This document shows positions 26,280 through 35,069 of a stretch of DNA of 64,000 bases, piece after piece; position 1 is the stretch's first letter; the number at the start of each line of letters is the position of its first letter. A program made the position numbers and the translations under genes. Under the pieces are notes generated by a model. That model saw nothing but the letters and a program-made list of their open reading frames with translations, had not been told where the DNA came from and did not search any database. This DNA comes from an uncultured Eubacteriales bacterium (GTDB taxonomy: Bacteria; Bacillota; Clostridia; Oscillospirales; Oscillospiraceae), in assembly GCA_900316205.1 (NCBI GenBank), contig ONBX01000002.1, positions 26,517 through 90,516 on the forward strand, read 5' to 3'.

Positions 26280-26284
26280 CGGAA

Positions 26285-27463
26285 TTAGTGGTGGAACAGG
26301 CGCATGCCCGTGAAGGCCATGACCATGTTGTAGCGGTCCGCGGTGGCGATGACGTGATCGTCCCGGATGGAGCCGCCGGGCTCGGCAATGTACTGCACGC
26401 CGGACTTGCGGGCCCGCTCCACATTGTCCCCAAAGGGGAAGAAGGCGTCGGAGCCGCAGGTGACGCCGCTCTGGGTGGCGATCCAGGCTTTTTTCTCCTC
26501 GGCGGTGAGGACCTCAGGCTTCACCTTGAAGATCCGCTGCCACTCGCCCTCGCGGAGCACATCCTCGTACTCGTCAGAGGTGTAGATATCGATGGCGTTG
26601 TCCCGGTCCGGGCGGCGGATGCCGTCCACAAACTGCAGGCCCAGCACTTTCGGATGCTGGCGCAGATACCAGTTGTCCGCCTTCTGGCCGGCGAGACGGG
26701 TGCAGTGGATGCGGCTCTGCTGGCCGGCGCCCACGCCGATGGCCTGGCCGTCCTTCACGTAGCAGACGGAGTTGGACTGGGTGTATTTGAGGGTGATGAG
26801 GGCCACGATCATGTCGATCTTGGCCTGCTCGGGCAGTTCCTTGTTTGCGGTGACGATGTTCTGCAGCAGTGCCTCATCGATCTTGAAGTTGTTGTGGCCC
26901 TGCTCAAAGGTGATGCCGAACACGTCCTTGTATTCCTGGAGCGCGGGAACGTAGTCGGGATCGATCTGGACCACGTTGTAGCCGCCCTTTTTCTTGGTCT
27001 TCAGGATCTCCAGCGCCTCCTCGGTGTAGCCCGGGGCGATGACGCCGTCGGAGACCTCGTCTTTCAGATAGGCGGCGGTGGCGGCGTCGCAGACCTCGCT
27101 GAGAGCGGCCCAGTCCCCGTAGGAGCAGAGACGGTCCGCGCCGCGGGCGCGGATGTAGGCGCAGGCGATGGGGCTGAGCTCGGCCTCGGGGGCGACGAAG
27201 TAGATCCTGCGGTCAGTCTCGCTGAGGGGCAGGCCCACGGCGGCGCCGGCGGGAGAGACGTGCTTGAAGGAGGCGGCGGAAGGCAGGCCGGTGGCCTCCT
27301 TCAGCTCCTTCACCAGCTGCCAGGAGTTGAGGGCGTCCAGGAAGTTAATGAAGCCGGGCCGGCCGTTCAGCACGGTGACAGGCAGGTCAGAGCCGTCCTT
27401 CATGAAGATGCGGGCGGGCTTCTGGTTGGGGTTGCAGCCGTATTTGAGTTGCAGTTCGTTCAT
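26285..27463 (-). CDS. purH: stand-alone AICAR transformylase (PurH C-terminal domain only)
   Basis: Transfers a formyl group from 10-formyl-tetrahydrofolate to AICAR to make FAICAR. The 392-residue protein equals only the transformylase part of bifunctional PurH: it starts at LQLKYGCNPNQKPA, contains SAASFKHVSPAGAAVG with the catalytic Lys-His pair, and ends FTGMRLFHH. The usual N-terminal IMP cyclohydrolase (methylglyoxal-synthase-like) domain is missing. The preceding gene encodes a PurO-type cyclohydrolase that supplies that step. ATG 27463 lies ten bases after GGGAG, 5 bp beyond the purO stop. Confidence 0.93.
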   Translation of the reverse strand: MNELQLKYGCNPNQKPARIFMKDGSDLPVTVLNGRPGFINFLDALNSWQLVKELKEATGLPSAASFKHVSPAGAAVGLPLSETDRRIYFVAPEAELSPIACAYIRARGADRLCSYGDWAALSEVCDAATAAYLKDEVSDGVIAPGYTEEALEILKTKKKGGYNVVQIDPDYVPALQEYKDVFGITFEQGHNNFKIDEALLQNIVTANKELPEQAKIDMIVALITLKYTQSNSVCYVKDGQAIGVGAGQQSRIHCTRLAGQKADNWYLRQHPKVLGLQFVDGIRRPDRDNAIDIYTSDEYEDVLREGEWQRIFKVKPEVLTAEEKKAWIATQSGVTCGSDAFFPFGDNVERARKSGVQYIAEPGGSIRDDHVIATADRYNMVMAFTGMRLFHH

Positions 27464-27468
27464 ATCGA

Positions 27469-28101
27469 TCAATCTCCCAGATGTTTATTGAAAAGTTTGA
27501 CTTCGCCTTTTACGTTGGTGTAAAGAGAAACCTTGTTGTCCTTGTTGAGAGCTTCCCAGACCTGCTCGGGCTCCGGCATGTCGATGCAGAGCGGTTCGCC
27601 GGTAAAGCTGGGCAGGGGGCTGCCGTCTCCCTGATAGGTGCTGATGAAGTAGCCTTTGCCCTCGTCGCAGCCTTCATAGTCGTAGTAGCAGCGGAGGCAG
27701 CGGCCGTCCACGTGCTTCAGGATGGAGAGGGAGAAGCTGCCGTCCTTGTGGCAGATGGCGGAGATGCGGGGGGTCCAGTTGGGGCCGTCGGGCTCATACT
27801 CCCGGGTGGAGAGCGCGGCGCGGAAGTCGCCCATGTCCCGGATGGTGTCGGTCTGGTTGCCGTTGGTGACGATGAGATCGTCCCCCATGGAGCGGACGGG
27901 GTGATAGATGATGAGGCTGGGGTCGGACAGCTTGGAGGCGTCATAGGCCTCGGTGCGAATGCCGTCCTCCGTCAGGGAGAAGATGCGGTTTCGGCTGTTT
28001 TCGCTGCGGCCCATGATGAAGTAATAGACCCGATCCTTGCCCACGGCGATGCCGCGGCCGGGGTAGCTGGTGTTTCTTAAAAATTCCAGAAAATCGATCA
28101 T
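27469..28101 (-). CDS. purO: PurO-type IMP cyclohydrolase
   Basis: Closes FAICAR to IMP, the last step of purine synthesis. The 210-residue protein has the pattern of the archaeal-type IMP cyclohydrolase family: YPGRGIAVGKDRVYYFIMGR near the N-terminus, then NGNQTDTIRD and PNWTPRISA. It is unrelated to the PurH cyclohydrolase domain, which is absent here. The ATG at 28101 follows AAAAAAGGAG and AAGATGAC. A hairpin of the structured element A ends 3 bases before that A-run. The AICAR transformylase gene follows at once, so the two proteins together replace bifunctional PurH. Confidence 0.85.
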   Translation of the reverse strand: MIDFLEFLRNTSYPGRGIAVGKDRVYYFIMGRSENSRNRIFSLTEDGIRTEAYDASKLSDPSLIIYHPVRSMGDDLIVTNGNQTDTIRDMGDFRAALSTREYEPDGPNWTPRISAICHKDGSFSLSILKHVDGRCLRCYYDYEGCDEGKGYFISTYQGDGSPLPSFTGEPLCIDMPEPEQVWEALNKDNKVSLYTNVKGEVKLFNKHLGD

Positions 28102-28122
28102 GTCATCTTCTCCTTTTTTATT

Positions 28123-28258
28123 CAAATGCAAACCCGTTTGCATTTGTGATACACGCGCTTATCGCACGCGACGCTCTGGAACGCCGCGTTTGGTCGGCGC
28201 GTGGGCTCGCACAGCTCGCCTCAGGGTGTTTTTGCCGCGGCAAAGCCACGTCAAAAAC
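28123..28258 (-). ncRNA. structured leader element A upstream of purO
   Basis: Read on the minus strand: the hairpin GTTTTTG...CAAAAAC with inner stem CGTGGC/GCCGCG (28228-28258), the core CGAGCTGTGCGAG and CGCGCCGACCAAA, a stem ACGCGGCGTT/AGCGTCGCGT, then GTGCGATAAGCGCG. The last part is a perfect hairpin CAAATGCAAAC/GTTTGCATTTG (28123-28146) just before the purO ribosome site. It aligns with element B before guaB, and the inner stems differ in sequence but still pair. A riboregulator is plausible, but copies C1 and C2 on the other strand leave open a mobile repeat. Confidence 0.55.
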
Positions 28259-28288
28259 CATTGAATTACTGAGAACTGTGAGATGAGT

Positions 28289-28915
28289 TTACTGCTTCTC
28301 GTGTTCCGCTTGCTCGCTCATGAGCTTGGCGGAGACCAGCTCCGCCGCCTGGGGCAGAAGGATCCATTCGGCCTGCTCCATCACCCGCCGCTGCAACACT
28401 TCCGGCGTGTCGCCGGGGAGAACGGGGACGGGCTGCTGCAGGAGGATCTCTCCGCCGTCGGGAATGTGGTTTACATAATGCACGGTGGCGCCGGTGTACT
28501 TGACACCCCGGGCCAAGGCGGCTTCATGGATCTTGAGGCCGTAGAAGCCCTTGCCGCAGAAAGAGGGGATCAGCGAAGGATGGATGTTCAGGATGCGGTT
28601 TTCCCAGCGCTGGGTAAATGCCGCGCTGAGGATACTGAGAAAGCCTGCCAGAATGATGAGCTCCACGCCCCGGGATTCCAGGGCTTCATTCAGAGCCGCT
28701 TCAAAGCCCTCCTGTCCGCCGCAGGCGGCGCGGGTGAGGGTGATGCCCTCCACGCCGGCCTTCTCCGCCCGGGTGAGGGCGTAGGCACCGGGCTTGTTGG
28801 AGACGACGAGAACGATCTCGCCGCTGTGGAGGATGCCGCTGGCTTCCGCGTCCAGCAGAGCCTGGAGATTGGTGCCTCCGCCGGAGACCAGCACGGCGAT
28901 CTTCGTTTTGCTCAT
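28289..28915 (-). CDS. purN: phosphoribosylglycinamide formyltransferase PurN
   Basis: Transfers formyl from 10-formyl-tetrahydrofolate to GAR (third step of purine synthesis). 208 residues with IAVLVSGGGTNLQALLDA at the start, the catalytic Asn-His segment NIHPSLIPSFCGKGFYG and the HYVNHIPDGGEILLQ loop with the catalytic Asp. The ATG overlaps the formate-channel stop as ATGA. This makes the formate channel and the formyl user translationally linked. About 190 bp of repeat-derived leader separate its stop from purO. Confidence 0.95.
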   Translation of the reverse strand: MSKTKIAVLVSGGGTNLQALLDAEASGILHSGEIVLVVSNKPGAYALTRAEKAGVEGITLTRAACGGQEGFEAALNEALESRGVELIILAGFLSILSAAFTQRWENRILNIHPSLIPSFCGKGFYGLKIHEAALARGVKYTGATVHYVNHIPDGGEILLQQPVPVLPGDTPEVLQRRVMEQAEWILLPQAAELVSAKLMSEQAEHEKQ

Positions 28916-29526
28916 GCCTTGTTTCCTCCTCTCAGCCCCTGCAGGCAGGGGATGAAGAGACCGCCCAGGCTGTTGCCCAGGACCACCAGCAGCAGAAACA
29001 GCAGGCTTCTGCCCTGGAAGACGGTGCCCGCCAGAGAGAAATAGAACATGTCCGCTATGGAGTGCTCAAAGCCGGAGAGGATGAACACCGGAATGCAGAA
29101 GAGGATGCCCACCACGGTTTTCTTTTCCCGGTAGACCCAGACGGCCACATACATGAGGACGCCGCAGAAGAAGCCACGGAACAGGGTCTGCAAAGGCAGC
29201 TGGGTCAGGCGTTTTTCGCAGGCGGCCAGGGCCGCCTCCCGCAGGGCGGGAACAGCCAGAAAAACCAGGAGCCCCGCCAGGAGCGTGCCGAGGAAATTCC
29301 CCAGCAGGCCCACATAGGCGGTGGAGAGAGCGGCCTTGCTGTGATCCTTTGCCAGGAAACCCACCTTGCCCGTATAGAGATTGAAGCCGAACCAGCAGAT
29401 GGTGAGCAGGGCGATGCAGAAGAGCAGGGCGCCCGCATAGCGGTTATCGCAGGAGAGGAGCACGGCCCCTCCGATGGAGACCAGAAAGCCCGCGAGAACG
29501 CCGTCGATCAAATCCCGTCTCAGCAT
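28912..29526 (-). CDS. formate/nitrite transporter (FNT) family channel
   Basis: A 204-residue membrane protein of the FNT family, pentameric channels for formate, nitrite or similar small anions. Six hydrophobic segments are visible. The conserved His lies in [14 protein letters not shown] (helix 5 region), as in FocA. It is shorter than FocA (about 280 residues), mostly at the N-terminus. It overlaps purM by 7 bp and purN by 4 bp, so it is fully embedded in the purine operon. Formate is activated to 10-formyl-tetrahydrofolate for PurN and the AICAR transformylase, so formate uptake is the likely job; this role is inferred from position. Confidence 0.85.
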   Translation of the reverse strand: MLRRDLIDGVLAGFLVSIGGAVLLSCDNRYAGALLFCIALLTICWFGFNLYTGKVGFLAKDHSKAALSTAYVGLLGNFLGTLLAGLLVFLAVPALREAALAACEKRLTQLPLQTLFRGFFCGVLMYVAVWVYREKKTVVGILFCIPVFILSGFEHSIADMFYFSLAGTVFQGRSLLFLLLVVLGNSLGGLFIPCLQGLRGGNKA

Positions 29527-30557
29527 AGCGCGATCTTCTCTTCCCCGGAGACGATCTCTCCGATGACGTAGGCCTCCACACCCTGCTCCTTCAGCGCTTC
29601 CAGCGCCTTGTCGGCACTGTCGCGGGAGACGGTGAGGCTCATGCCAACGCCCATGTTGAAGGTGTTGAACATGTCCCGCTCGGGGATGCTGCCAAGCCTC
29701 TGGATGAGATCAAAGATGGGCAGCACCTTCACGGCGCTCTTTTCCACCCGGGCGCAGAGGCCCTGTGGGATGGAACGGGGGATGTTCTCATAGAAGCCGC
29801 CGCCGGTGATGTGGCTCACGCCGTGGATTTCCGCCTTCTGGAAGGCGGCCAGCACCGGCTTTACGTAGATGCAGGTGGGGGTGAGCAGGGCTTCACCCAG
29901 GGTTTTGCCCAGCTCGGGGACGGTTTTGCCCAGATCCGCATGCTCCACATCGAAGACCTTGCGGACCAGGGAGTAGCCGTTGGAGTGGATGCCGCTGGAG
30001 GGGAGGGCCAGGATCACATCTCCCACGCTCACGCTCTGGGGATCCAGGATCCTGGCTTTGTCCACGATGCCCACGGAAAAGCCCGCCAGGTCATAGTCCT
30101 CGGGAGACATGGTGCCGGGGTGCTCGGCGGTCTCGCCGCCGATGAGGGCGCAGCCTGCCCGGACGCAGCCTTCCGCCACGCCGGAAACCAGGCTTGCCAC
30201 CTTTTCAGGCTCGTTTTTGCCGATGGCGATATAATCCAGGAAGAAGAGGGGCTTGGCGCCGCAGCAGACGATGTCGTTGACGCACATGGCCACGCAGTCG
30301 ATGCCCACGGTATCATGCTTGTCCATGAGCTGGGCGATGCGCTGCTTGGTGCCCACACCGTCGGTGCCGGAGACCAGGACGGGCTCCTGCATACCGGTCA
30401 GGTCCGGGGCAAAGAGGCCGCCGAAGCCGCCCAGGTCCGAGACCACACCGGGGATGAAAGTGCGCTGCACATGCTTTTTCATGAGGCGCACGCCCACGTA
30501 GCCCGCTTCGATGTTCACGCCGGCTGCGGCGTAGGAGGCGGAATGGGAAAGTTCCAT
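29520..30557 (-). CDS. purM: phosphoribosylformylglycinamidine cyclo-ligase PurM
   Basis: ATP-dependent closure of FGAM to AIR. 345 residues, the normal length, with [44 protein letters not shown] and [13 protein letters not shown]. The ATG at 30557 lies after GAGGACGG, which is weak and somewhat distant. The open frame upstream runs through intergenic repeats and is not used. The stop overlaps the FNT gene. The 216-bp gap to purF holds repeats, with no clear promoter. Confidence 0.95.
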   Translation of the reverse strand: MELSHSASYAAAGVNIEAGYVGVRLMKKHVQRTFIPGVVSDLGGFGGLFAPDLTGMQEPVLVSGTDGVGTKQRIAQLMDKHDTVGIDCVAMCVNDIVCCGAKPLFFLDYIAIGKNEPEKVASLVSGVAEGCVRAGCALIGGETAEHPGTMSPEDYDLAGFSVGIVDKARILDPQSVSVGDVILALPSSGIHSNGYSLVRKVFDVEHADLGKTVPELGKTLGEALLTPTCIYVKPVLAAFQKAEIHGVSHITGGGFYENIPRSIPQGLCARVEKSAVKVLPIFDLIQRLGSIPERDMFNTFNMGVGMSLTVSRDSADKALEALKEQGVEAYVIGEIVSGEEKIALC

Positions 30558-30599
30558 ATCTGTTGTACCGTCCTCTGTGAGATAGAATTCTTTGGAAAA

Positions 30600-30770
30600 G
30601 GGGGATGTGTTGGAGCGGAATGGAAACGGGGAACGGCGCGATTCGTAGATCGCCCCTGTGACAGGGAATGACACCTCATCCGCCCCAGTGTGCGCACTGG
30701 GGCACCTTCTCCTCAAGGAGAAGGCGATGGGACGGGCGATTCGTGAATCGCCCCTACAGGGCAGGCGGGA
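30600..30770. repeat. palindromic repeat cluster between purF and purM
   Basis: It contains the hairpin GCCCCAGTG-TGCG-CACTGGGGC (30682-30703) with flanking CCTCATCC and CTTCTCC/GGAGAAGG units. Two units of the type GGGCGATTC-GTG-GAATCGCCC followed by CTAC sit on either side (about 30640 and 30735-30760). It interrupts the purine operon without any coding sequence. Confidence 0.6.
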
Positions 30771-30773
30771 GGC

Positions 30774-32198
30774 TTATTCTTTTCCGGTCCAGCAGTAGGT
30801 GCAGATCTTGTCCCGGTCGATGCCGATGGCCTCCAGCAGACCGTCCAGAGACTGATAACCCAGGGAGTCGAAGCCCAGCTTTTCGCAGATGGCGCGAAGC
30901 AGGCACTGGCCCCGCTCAGTCTTGGCGTCGGCATAGTCCTCCAGGTGCTCCAGCCCCTCCGGGCCCTCCAGCTCGTTCACGATGCGGCGGGCCAGCAGGT
31001 CCATGTCGGAGTTGTTGCGGGAGAAATTGAGATACTTGCAGGCGTACATGATGGGCGGGCAGGCCGAGCGCATGTGCACCTCGGCGGCGCCGGACTCATA
31101 GAGAAAGTCCACGGTGCTCTGCAGCTGGGTGCCGCGGACGATGGAATCGTCCACAAAGAGGAGCTTTTTTCCCTCGATGAGCTCTGGCACCGGGATCTGC
31201 TTCATCTTGGCCACCTGATCCCGCATGGCCTGGTTGGAGGGCATGAAGGAGCGAGGCCAGGTGGGGGTGTACTTCACGAAAGGCCGGGCAAAGGGCTTGC
31301 CGCTGCGGTTGGCATAGCCGATGGCGTGGGGCACGCCGGAATCGGGCACGCCGGCCACATAGTCCACCTTGGGAAGGCTGCCTCTTGCCACCTCGTCCCG
31401 GGCCATGATCTCGCCGTTGCGCACGCGCATGACCTCCACGTTGACCCCCTCATAATTGGAGTTGGGGTAGCCGTAGTAGGTCCAGAGAAAGGCGCAGATC
31501 TTCATGTCCTTCCCCGGGGGCGAGAGGGGCTCGTAGCCCTCGGCGGTGATGCGCAGGATCTCCGCGGGGCCCAGCTCATACTCGTTCTTGTAGCCCAGCT
31601 TCTGATAGGCAAAGGACTCAAAGGCCACACAGTAGCCGTCCGCATCCCTGCCCACGTGGACCGGGAGCCGGCCGAAGCGGTCCCGGGCGGCGATGATGGC
31701 CTTATCCTCGGTCATGAGGAGAATGGTCATGGAGCCGTCGATGCGCGCCTGGGCACGGCGGATGCCGTCAGCCAGGTCCTTTCCCTCGTTGATGAGGGCA
31801 GCTACCAGCTCGGTGCTGTTGACCCGGCCGGAACCCATGGCCATAAACTGGTGGTCCCCATTGGAGAAGTAATCCTGCACCAGCTGTTCGGCGTTGTTGA
31901 TCTGGCCCACGGTGGTGATGGCGTAGGTGCCCAGGTGGGAACGGACCAGCAGCGGCTGAGGGTCAGCGTCGCTGATGCAGCCGATGCCGATGCAGCCGGC
32001 AAAGTCCGGCAGATCCTTTTCAAAGCGGGTGCGGAAGGGGGTGTTGGCAATGGAGTGGATCTCCCGGGTGCAGCCCTTGTCCGGACTCCACACCGCCATG
32101 CCGGCGCTGCGGGTGCCCAGATGGCTGTGATAGTCCGTGCCGAAGAACAGGTCCATCACGATATCGCGGCGGGAGACCGCGCCGAAGAAACCGCCCAT
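30774..32198 (-). CDS. purF: amidophosphoribosyltransferase (PurF family) lacking the N-terminal Cys
   Basis: PurF makes phosphoribosylamine from PRPP and glutamine-derived ammonia, the first step of purine synthesis. This 474-residue protein has a complete PRPP-binding phosphoribosyltransferase domain (KLLFVDDSIVRGTQLQSTVD) and C-terminal CTYCWTGKE. The glutaminase domain is odd: the start reads MGGFFGAVS where active enzymes read MCGIFG, so the Cys nucleophile is Gly. The usual glutamine-site loop is replaced by RSHLGTYAITTVGQINNA. It may use free ammonia, or a second PurF elsewhere may carry the glutaminase activity. The ATG overlaps the purC stop (TAATG). Confidence 0.88.
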   Translation of the reverse strand: MGGFFGAVSRRDIVMDLFFGTDYHSHLGTRSAGMAVWSPDKGCTREIHSIANTPFRTRFEKDLPDFAGCIGIGCISDADPQPLLVRSHLGTYAITTVGQINNAEQLVQDYFSNGDHQFMAMGSGRVNSTELVAALINEGKDLADGIRRAQARIDGSMTILLMTEDKAIIAARDRFGRLPVHVGRDADGYCVAFESFAYQKLGYKNEYELGPAEILRITAEGYEPLSPPGKDMKICAFLWTYYGYPNSNYEGVNVEVMRVRNGEIMARDEVARGSLPKVDYVAGVPDSGVPHAIGYANRSGKPFARPFVKYTPTWPRSFMPSNQAMRDQVAKMKQIPVPELIEGKKLLFVDDSIVRGTQLQSTVDFLYESGAAEVHMRSACPPIMYACKYLNFSRNNSDMDLLARRIVNELEGPEGLEHLEDYADAKTERGQCLLRAICEKLGFDSLGYQSLDGLLEAIGIDRDKICTYCWTGKE

Positions 32199-32884
32199 TA
32201 TGCGAAGAACAGCTCGGACAGGGTCATCGGATCGATGTACGCGCCGTCCTTGTAAACGCGCATGTTGCCGGAGGCAATCTCATCGATGAGCATGACCTTG
32301 CCGTCGGCGTCGTAGCCGTACTCAAACTTGATGTCATAGAGGACCAGACCCCGGGCGGCCATCTCGTCGGCCACGATCTGGGTGATCTTCTGGGTCATGT
32401 CCTTGATCTCGTCATACTGCTCGCCGGTCATGACGCCCAGCACGATGAGGCCGTCCTTGGTGACCAGGGGATCGCCCTTGGCGTCGTCCTTGAAGGTCAT
32501 TTCCACATAGGCGGGCAGATCGGCGCCGGACTCAATGTAGTCGCCGTAGCGGCGGATGAAGGAGCCAACGGCCTTGTGGCGGCAGATGACCTCCAGACCA
32601 TGGCCGAAGACCTTGGCGGGCAGGACTTCCATGGTGGTGTTCTTGAGATCGGCGGAGACAAAGTGAGTGCGGATGCCGGCAGCGTTGATCTTCTCGAAGA
32701 AGTAGATGGACATGCGCAGGTTTACATCGCCCACGCCCTCGATGGTGAGGCCCACACTGTTCTCGCCCGGATCGAAGACGCCGTCCTTGCCGGTGCAGTC
32801 GTCCTTGAACTTGAGCAGGTAGTTGCCGTTTTCCAGCGCGTAAACGTTCTTGGTCTTGCCGGTGTAAACGAGTTTGGTTTCCAT
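32198..32884 (-). CDS. purC: SAICAR synthase PurC
   Basis: Joins aspartate to CAIR with ATP to make SAICAR. 228 residues with [19 protein letters not shown] at the start, [13 protein letters not shown], and [20 protein letters not shown] ending in IASGNMR. The length and motifs match the short bacterial form. It is translationally coupled to purF by a TAATG overlap. A 154-bp repeat-rich gap separates it from purE. Confidence 0.95.
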   Translation of the reverse strand: METKLVYTGKTKNVYALENGNYLLKFKDDCTGKDGVFDPGENSVGLTIEGVGDVNLRMSIYFFEKINAAGIRTHFVSADLKNTTMEVLPAKVFGHGLEVICRHKAVGSFIRRYGDYIESGADLPAYVEMTFKDDAKGDPLVTKDGLIVLGVMTGEQYDEIKDMTQKITQIVADEMAARGLVLYDIKFEYGYDADGKVMLIDEIASGNMRVYKDGAYIDPMTLSELFFA

Positions 32885-32919
32885 AGTGATCTATCTCCTT
32901 TTGATTAGAATACAGAATG

Positions 32920-33036
32920 GGGAACACCCCTACCGCCCCAGTGTTCGCACTGGGGCACCTCCCCCAAAGGGGGAGGCAAGGGGAGGGATATCTTGCTTCC
33001 CCCTTTGGGGGAAGTGGCCGAAGGCCGATAGGGGGG
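32920..33036. repeat. palindromic repeat between purE and purC
   Basis: The hairpin GCCCCAGTG-TTCG-CACTGGGGC (32935-32956) is followed by CTCCCCC-AAA-GGGGGAG and CCCCCTTTGGGGGAAG units. It is the same family as the repeats near 30.7 and 52.05 kb. No gene is present. Confidence 0.6.
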
Positions 33037-33038
33037 GG

Positions 33039-33527
33039 TCACAGCCTTGCGGCGATGCCGGCGTCCTTTTCCAGGACCTTGGCGGTATCGGCGGCGCGCT
33101 TGGCGGAAAGACGCCTGGCTAAAGCCTCGTCCTCCACCGCCAGGATCTGGGCGGCGAGGAGGGCGGCGTTGGCGCCGTTATTCACGCCCACGGTGGCCAC
33201 GGGGATGCCGGAGGGCATCTGGACGGTACTCAAAAGCGCGTCCATGCCGTCCAGCGCGGGACCCTTGCAGGGAATGCCGATGACGGGGAGGGTGGTGTTT
33301 GCGGCGATGGCGCCGGCCAGATGGGCGGCCATGCCCGCGGCGGCGATGATCACGCCAAAGCCCTTTTCCCTTGCGGAGAGAGAGAAATCCCGGGCCTCCA
33401 CGGGAGTGCGGTGGGCGGAATAGACATGGACCTCAAAGGGGATCTGGAGTGCGCGGAGCTGGTCCACGGCCTTCTGGATCACGGGCAGATCGCTGTCACT
33501 GCCCATGACGATGCCGACTTTTTTCAT
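33039..33527 (-). CDS. purE: N5-carboxyaminoimidazole ribonucleotide mutase PurE (class I)
   Basis: Moves the carboxyl group of N5-CAIR to form CAIR. 162 residues with VGIVMGSDSDLPVIQKA, YSAHRTPVEA and IAAAGMAAHLAGAIA, the substrate phosphate and CO2 loops of class I PurE. ATG 33527 follows AAGGAG nine bases upstream and lies 13 bp after guaB. No purK is seen in the window, so N5-CAIR formation must be encoded elsewhere or bypassed. purB is also absent. Confidence 0.95.
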   Translation of the reverse strand: MKKVGIVMGSDSDLPVIQKAVDQLRALQIPFEVHVYSAHRTPVEARDFSLSAREKGFGVIIAAAGMAAHLAGAIAANTTLPVIGIPCKGPALDGMDALLSTVQMPSGIPVATVGVNNGANAALLAAQILAVEDEALARRLSAKRAADTAKVLEKDAGIAARL

Positions 33528-33540
33528 CGATCCGTTCTCC

Positions 33541-35049
33541 TTACTTGATGGTGGGGGAGGTGTCCTTCTGCAGCACGTCGTGAGCGCCGCCCTCCACGAT
33601 GGTGGTGGCGGAGACCAGGGTCAGCACCGCCTTCTCCTGGAACTCGGGGATGGTGAGGGAGCCGCAGTTGCACATGGCGTGGCGGACCTTGGAGAGGGTC
33701 ATGGCCACGTTGTCCTTCAGGGAACCGGCGTAGGGCACATAGGAATCCACGCCCTCCTCGAAGCTCAGCTTCTTGTCGCCGCCCATGTCATAGCGCTGCC
33801 AGTTGCGGGCACGGGCAGAGCCCTCTCCCCAGTACTCCTTGTAGTAGGTGCCGCCGATGTTGACCTTGTTGGTGGGGCTCTCGTCGAAACGGGCAAAGTA
33901 GCGGCCCAGCATCACGAAGTCAGCGCCCATGGCCAGAGCCAGGGTGATGTGATGGTCATAGACGATGCCGCCGTCGGAGCAGACGGGAACGTAAATGCCG
34001 GTCTCCTCAAAATAGCGGTCCCGCTCGGCGCAGACGTCGATGAGGGCGGTGGCCTGACCGCGGCCGATGCCCTTGGTCTCGCGGGTGATGCAGATAGAGC
34101 CGCCGCCGATGCCGACCTTCACGAAGTCAGCGCCGCACTCGGCCAGAAAGCGGAAGCCCGCGGCGTCCACCACGTTGCCGGCGCCGACCTTCACGCTGTC
34201 GCCGTAATGCTCCCGGACCCAGGAGAGGACGAAGCGCTGCCAGTCGGTAAAGCCTTCGGAGGAGTCGATGCAGAGCACGTCCGCGCCGGCCTCCAGCAGA
34301 GCGGGGATGCGCTTTTCATAGTCCCGGGTGTTGATACCGGCGCCGACCACATAGCGCTTGTGGGCGTCCAGCAGTTCGTTTGGGTTCTGCTTGTGACTCT
34401 CGTAGTCCTTGCGGAAGACAAAGTAGCAGAGACGGCCGTTGTCGTCGATGATGGGCAGGGAGTTCAGCTTGTGCTCCCAGATGATGTCGTTGGCCTCCTT
34501 GAGGGTGGTGCCCTCCTTGGCCCAGATCAGCTTTTCAAAGGGGGTCATGAAGCTGGAGACCTTGGTGTCGGGCTCCATGCGGGTCACACGGTAGTCACGG
34601 CTGGTGACAACGCCCACCAGCTTGCCCTCGGCGGAGCCGTCCTCGGTGACGGCGATGGTGGCGTGGCCGGTGCGCTCCTTGAGCTCCAGCACGTCCCGCA
34701 GAGTGGCCTCGGGGCTCAGGTTGGAGTCGCTGCGGACAAAGCCGGCCTTGTAGCTCTTGGCCCGGCGGACCATGGCGGCCTCGTCCTCGATGGACTGGGA
34801 GCCGTAAATGAAGCTGACGCCGCCTTCTTTGGCGAGGGCAACGGCCAGACGGTCGCCGGAAACGGACTGCATGATGGCGGACACCATGGGGATGTTCATC
34901 CTGAGGGGGCATTCCTCTTCGCCCTTGCGGAACTTTACGAGAGGCGTGGCCAGATTGACCTTTTCGGAGCGGCAGCTGATGGGGGTGTAGCCGGGGATCA
35001 GCAGATATTCGTTAAAAGTATGGGAGGGTTCGTTGATGATCTTTGCCAT
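33541..35049 (-). CDS. guaB: IMP dehydrogenase GuaB
   Basis: Oxidises IMP to XMP with NAD+, the committed step to guanine nucleotides. 502 residues with a TIM-barrel core broken by a CBS pair (about residues 120-235; [18 protein letters not shown] and [19 protein letters not shown]). The catalytic Cys lies in [12 protein letters not shown]. It is first in the purine run, ahead of purE. ATG 35049 follows AAAAGGAG with the spacer AAATGAC, nearly the same as for purO, and the terminal hairpin of element B lies just before that site. The unused upstream frame runs through the hairpin. Confidence 0.94.
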   Translation of the reverse strand: MAKIINEPSHTFNEYLLIPGYTPISCRSEKVNLATPLVKFRKGEEECPLRMNIPMVSAIMQSVSGDRLAVALAKEGGVSFIYGSQSIEDEAAMVRRAKSYKAGFVRSDSNLSPEATLRDVLELKERTGHATIAVTEDGSAEGKLVGVVTSRDYRVTRMEPDTKVSSFMTPFEKLIWAKEGTTLKEANDIIWEHKLNSLPIIDDNGRLCYFVFRKDYESHKQNPNELLDAHKRYVVGAGINTRDYEKRIPALLEAGADVLCIDSSEGFTDWQRFVLSWVREHYGDSVKVGAGNVVDAAGFRFLAECGADFVKVGIGGGSICITRETKGIGRGQATALIDVCAERDRYFEETGIYVPVCSDGGIVYDHHITLALAMGADFVMLGRYFARFDESPTNKVNIGGTYYKEYWGEGSARARNWQRYDMGGDKKLSFEEGVDSYVPYAGSLKDNVAMTLSKVRHAMCNCGSLTIPEFQEKAVLTLVSATTIVEGGAHDVLQKDTSPTIK

Positions 35050-35069
35050 GTCATTTCTCCTTTTCTGTG

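Noticed and set aside
28123-28258. Known purine (guanine) riboswitch upstream of purO
   Set aside because: The conserved three-way junction with its two kissing loops of the known purine aptamer is not recognisable; the core here is different.
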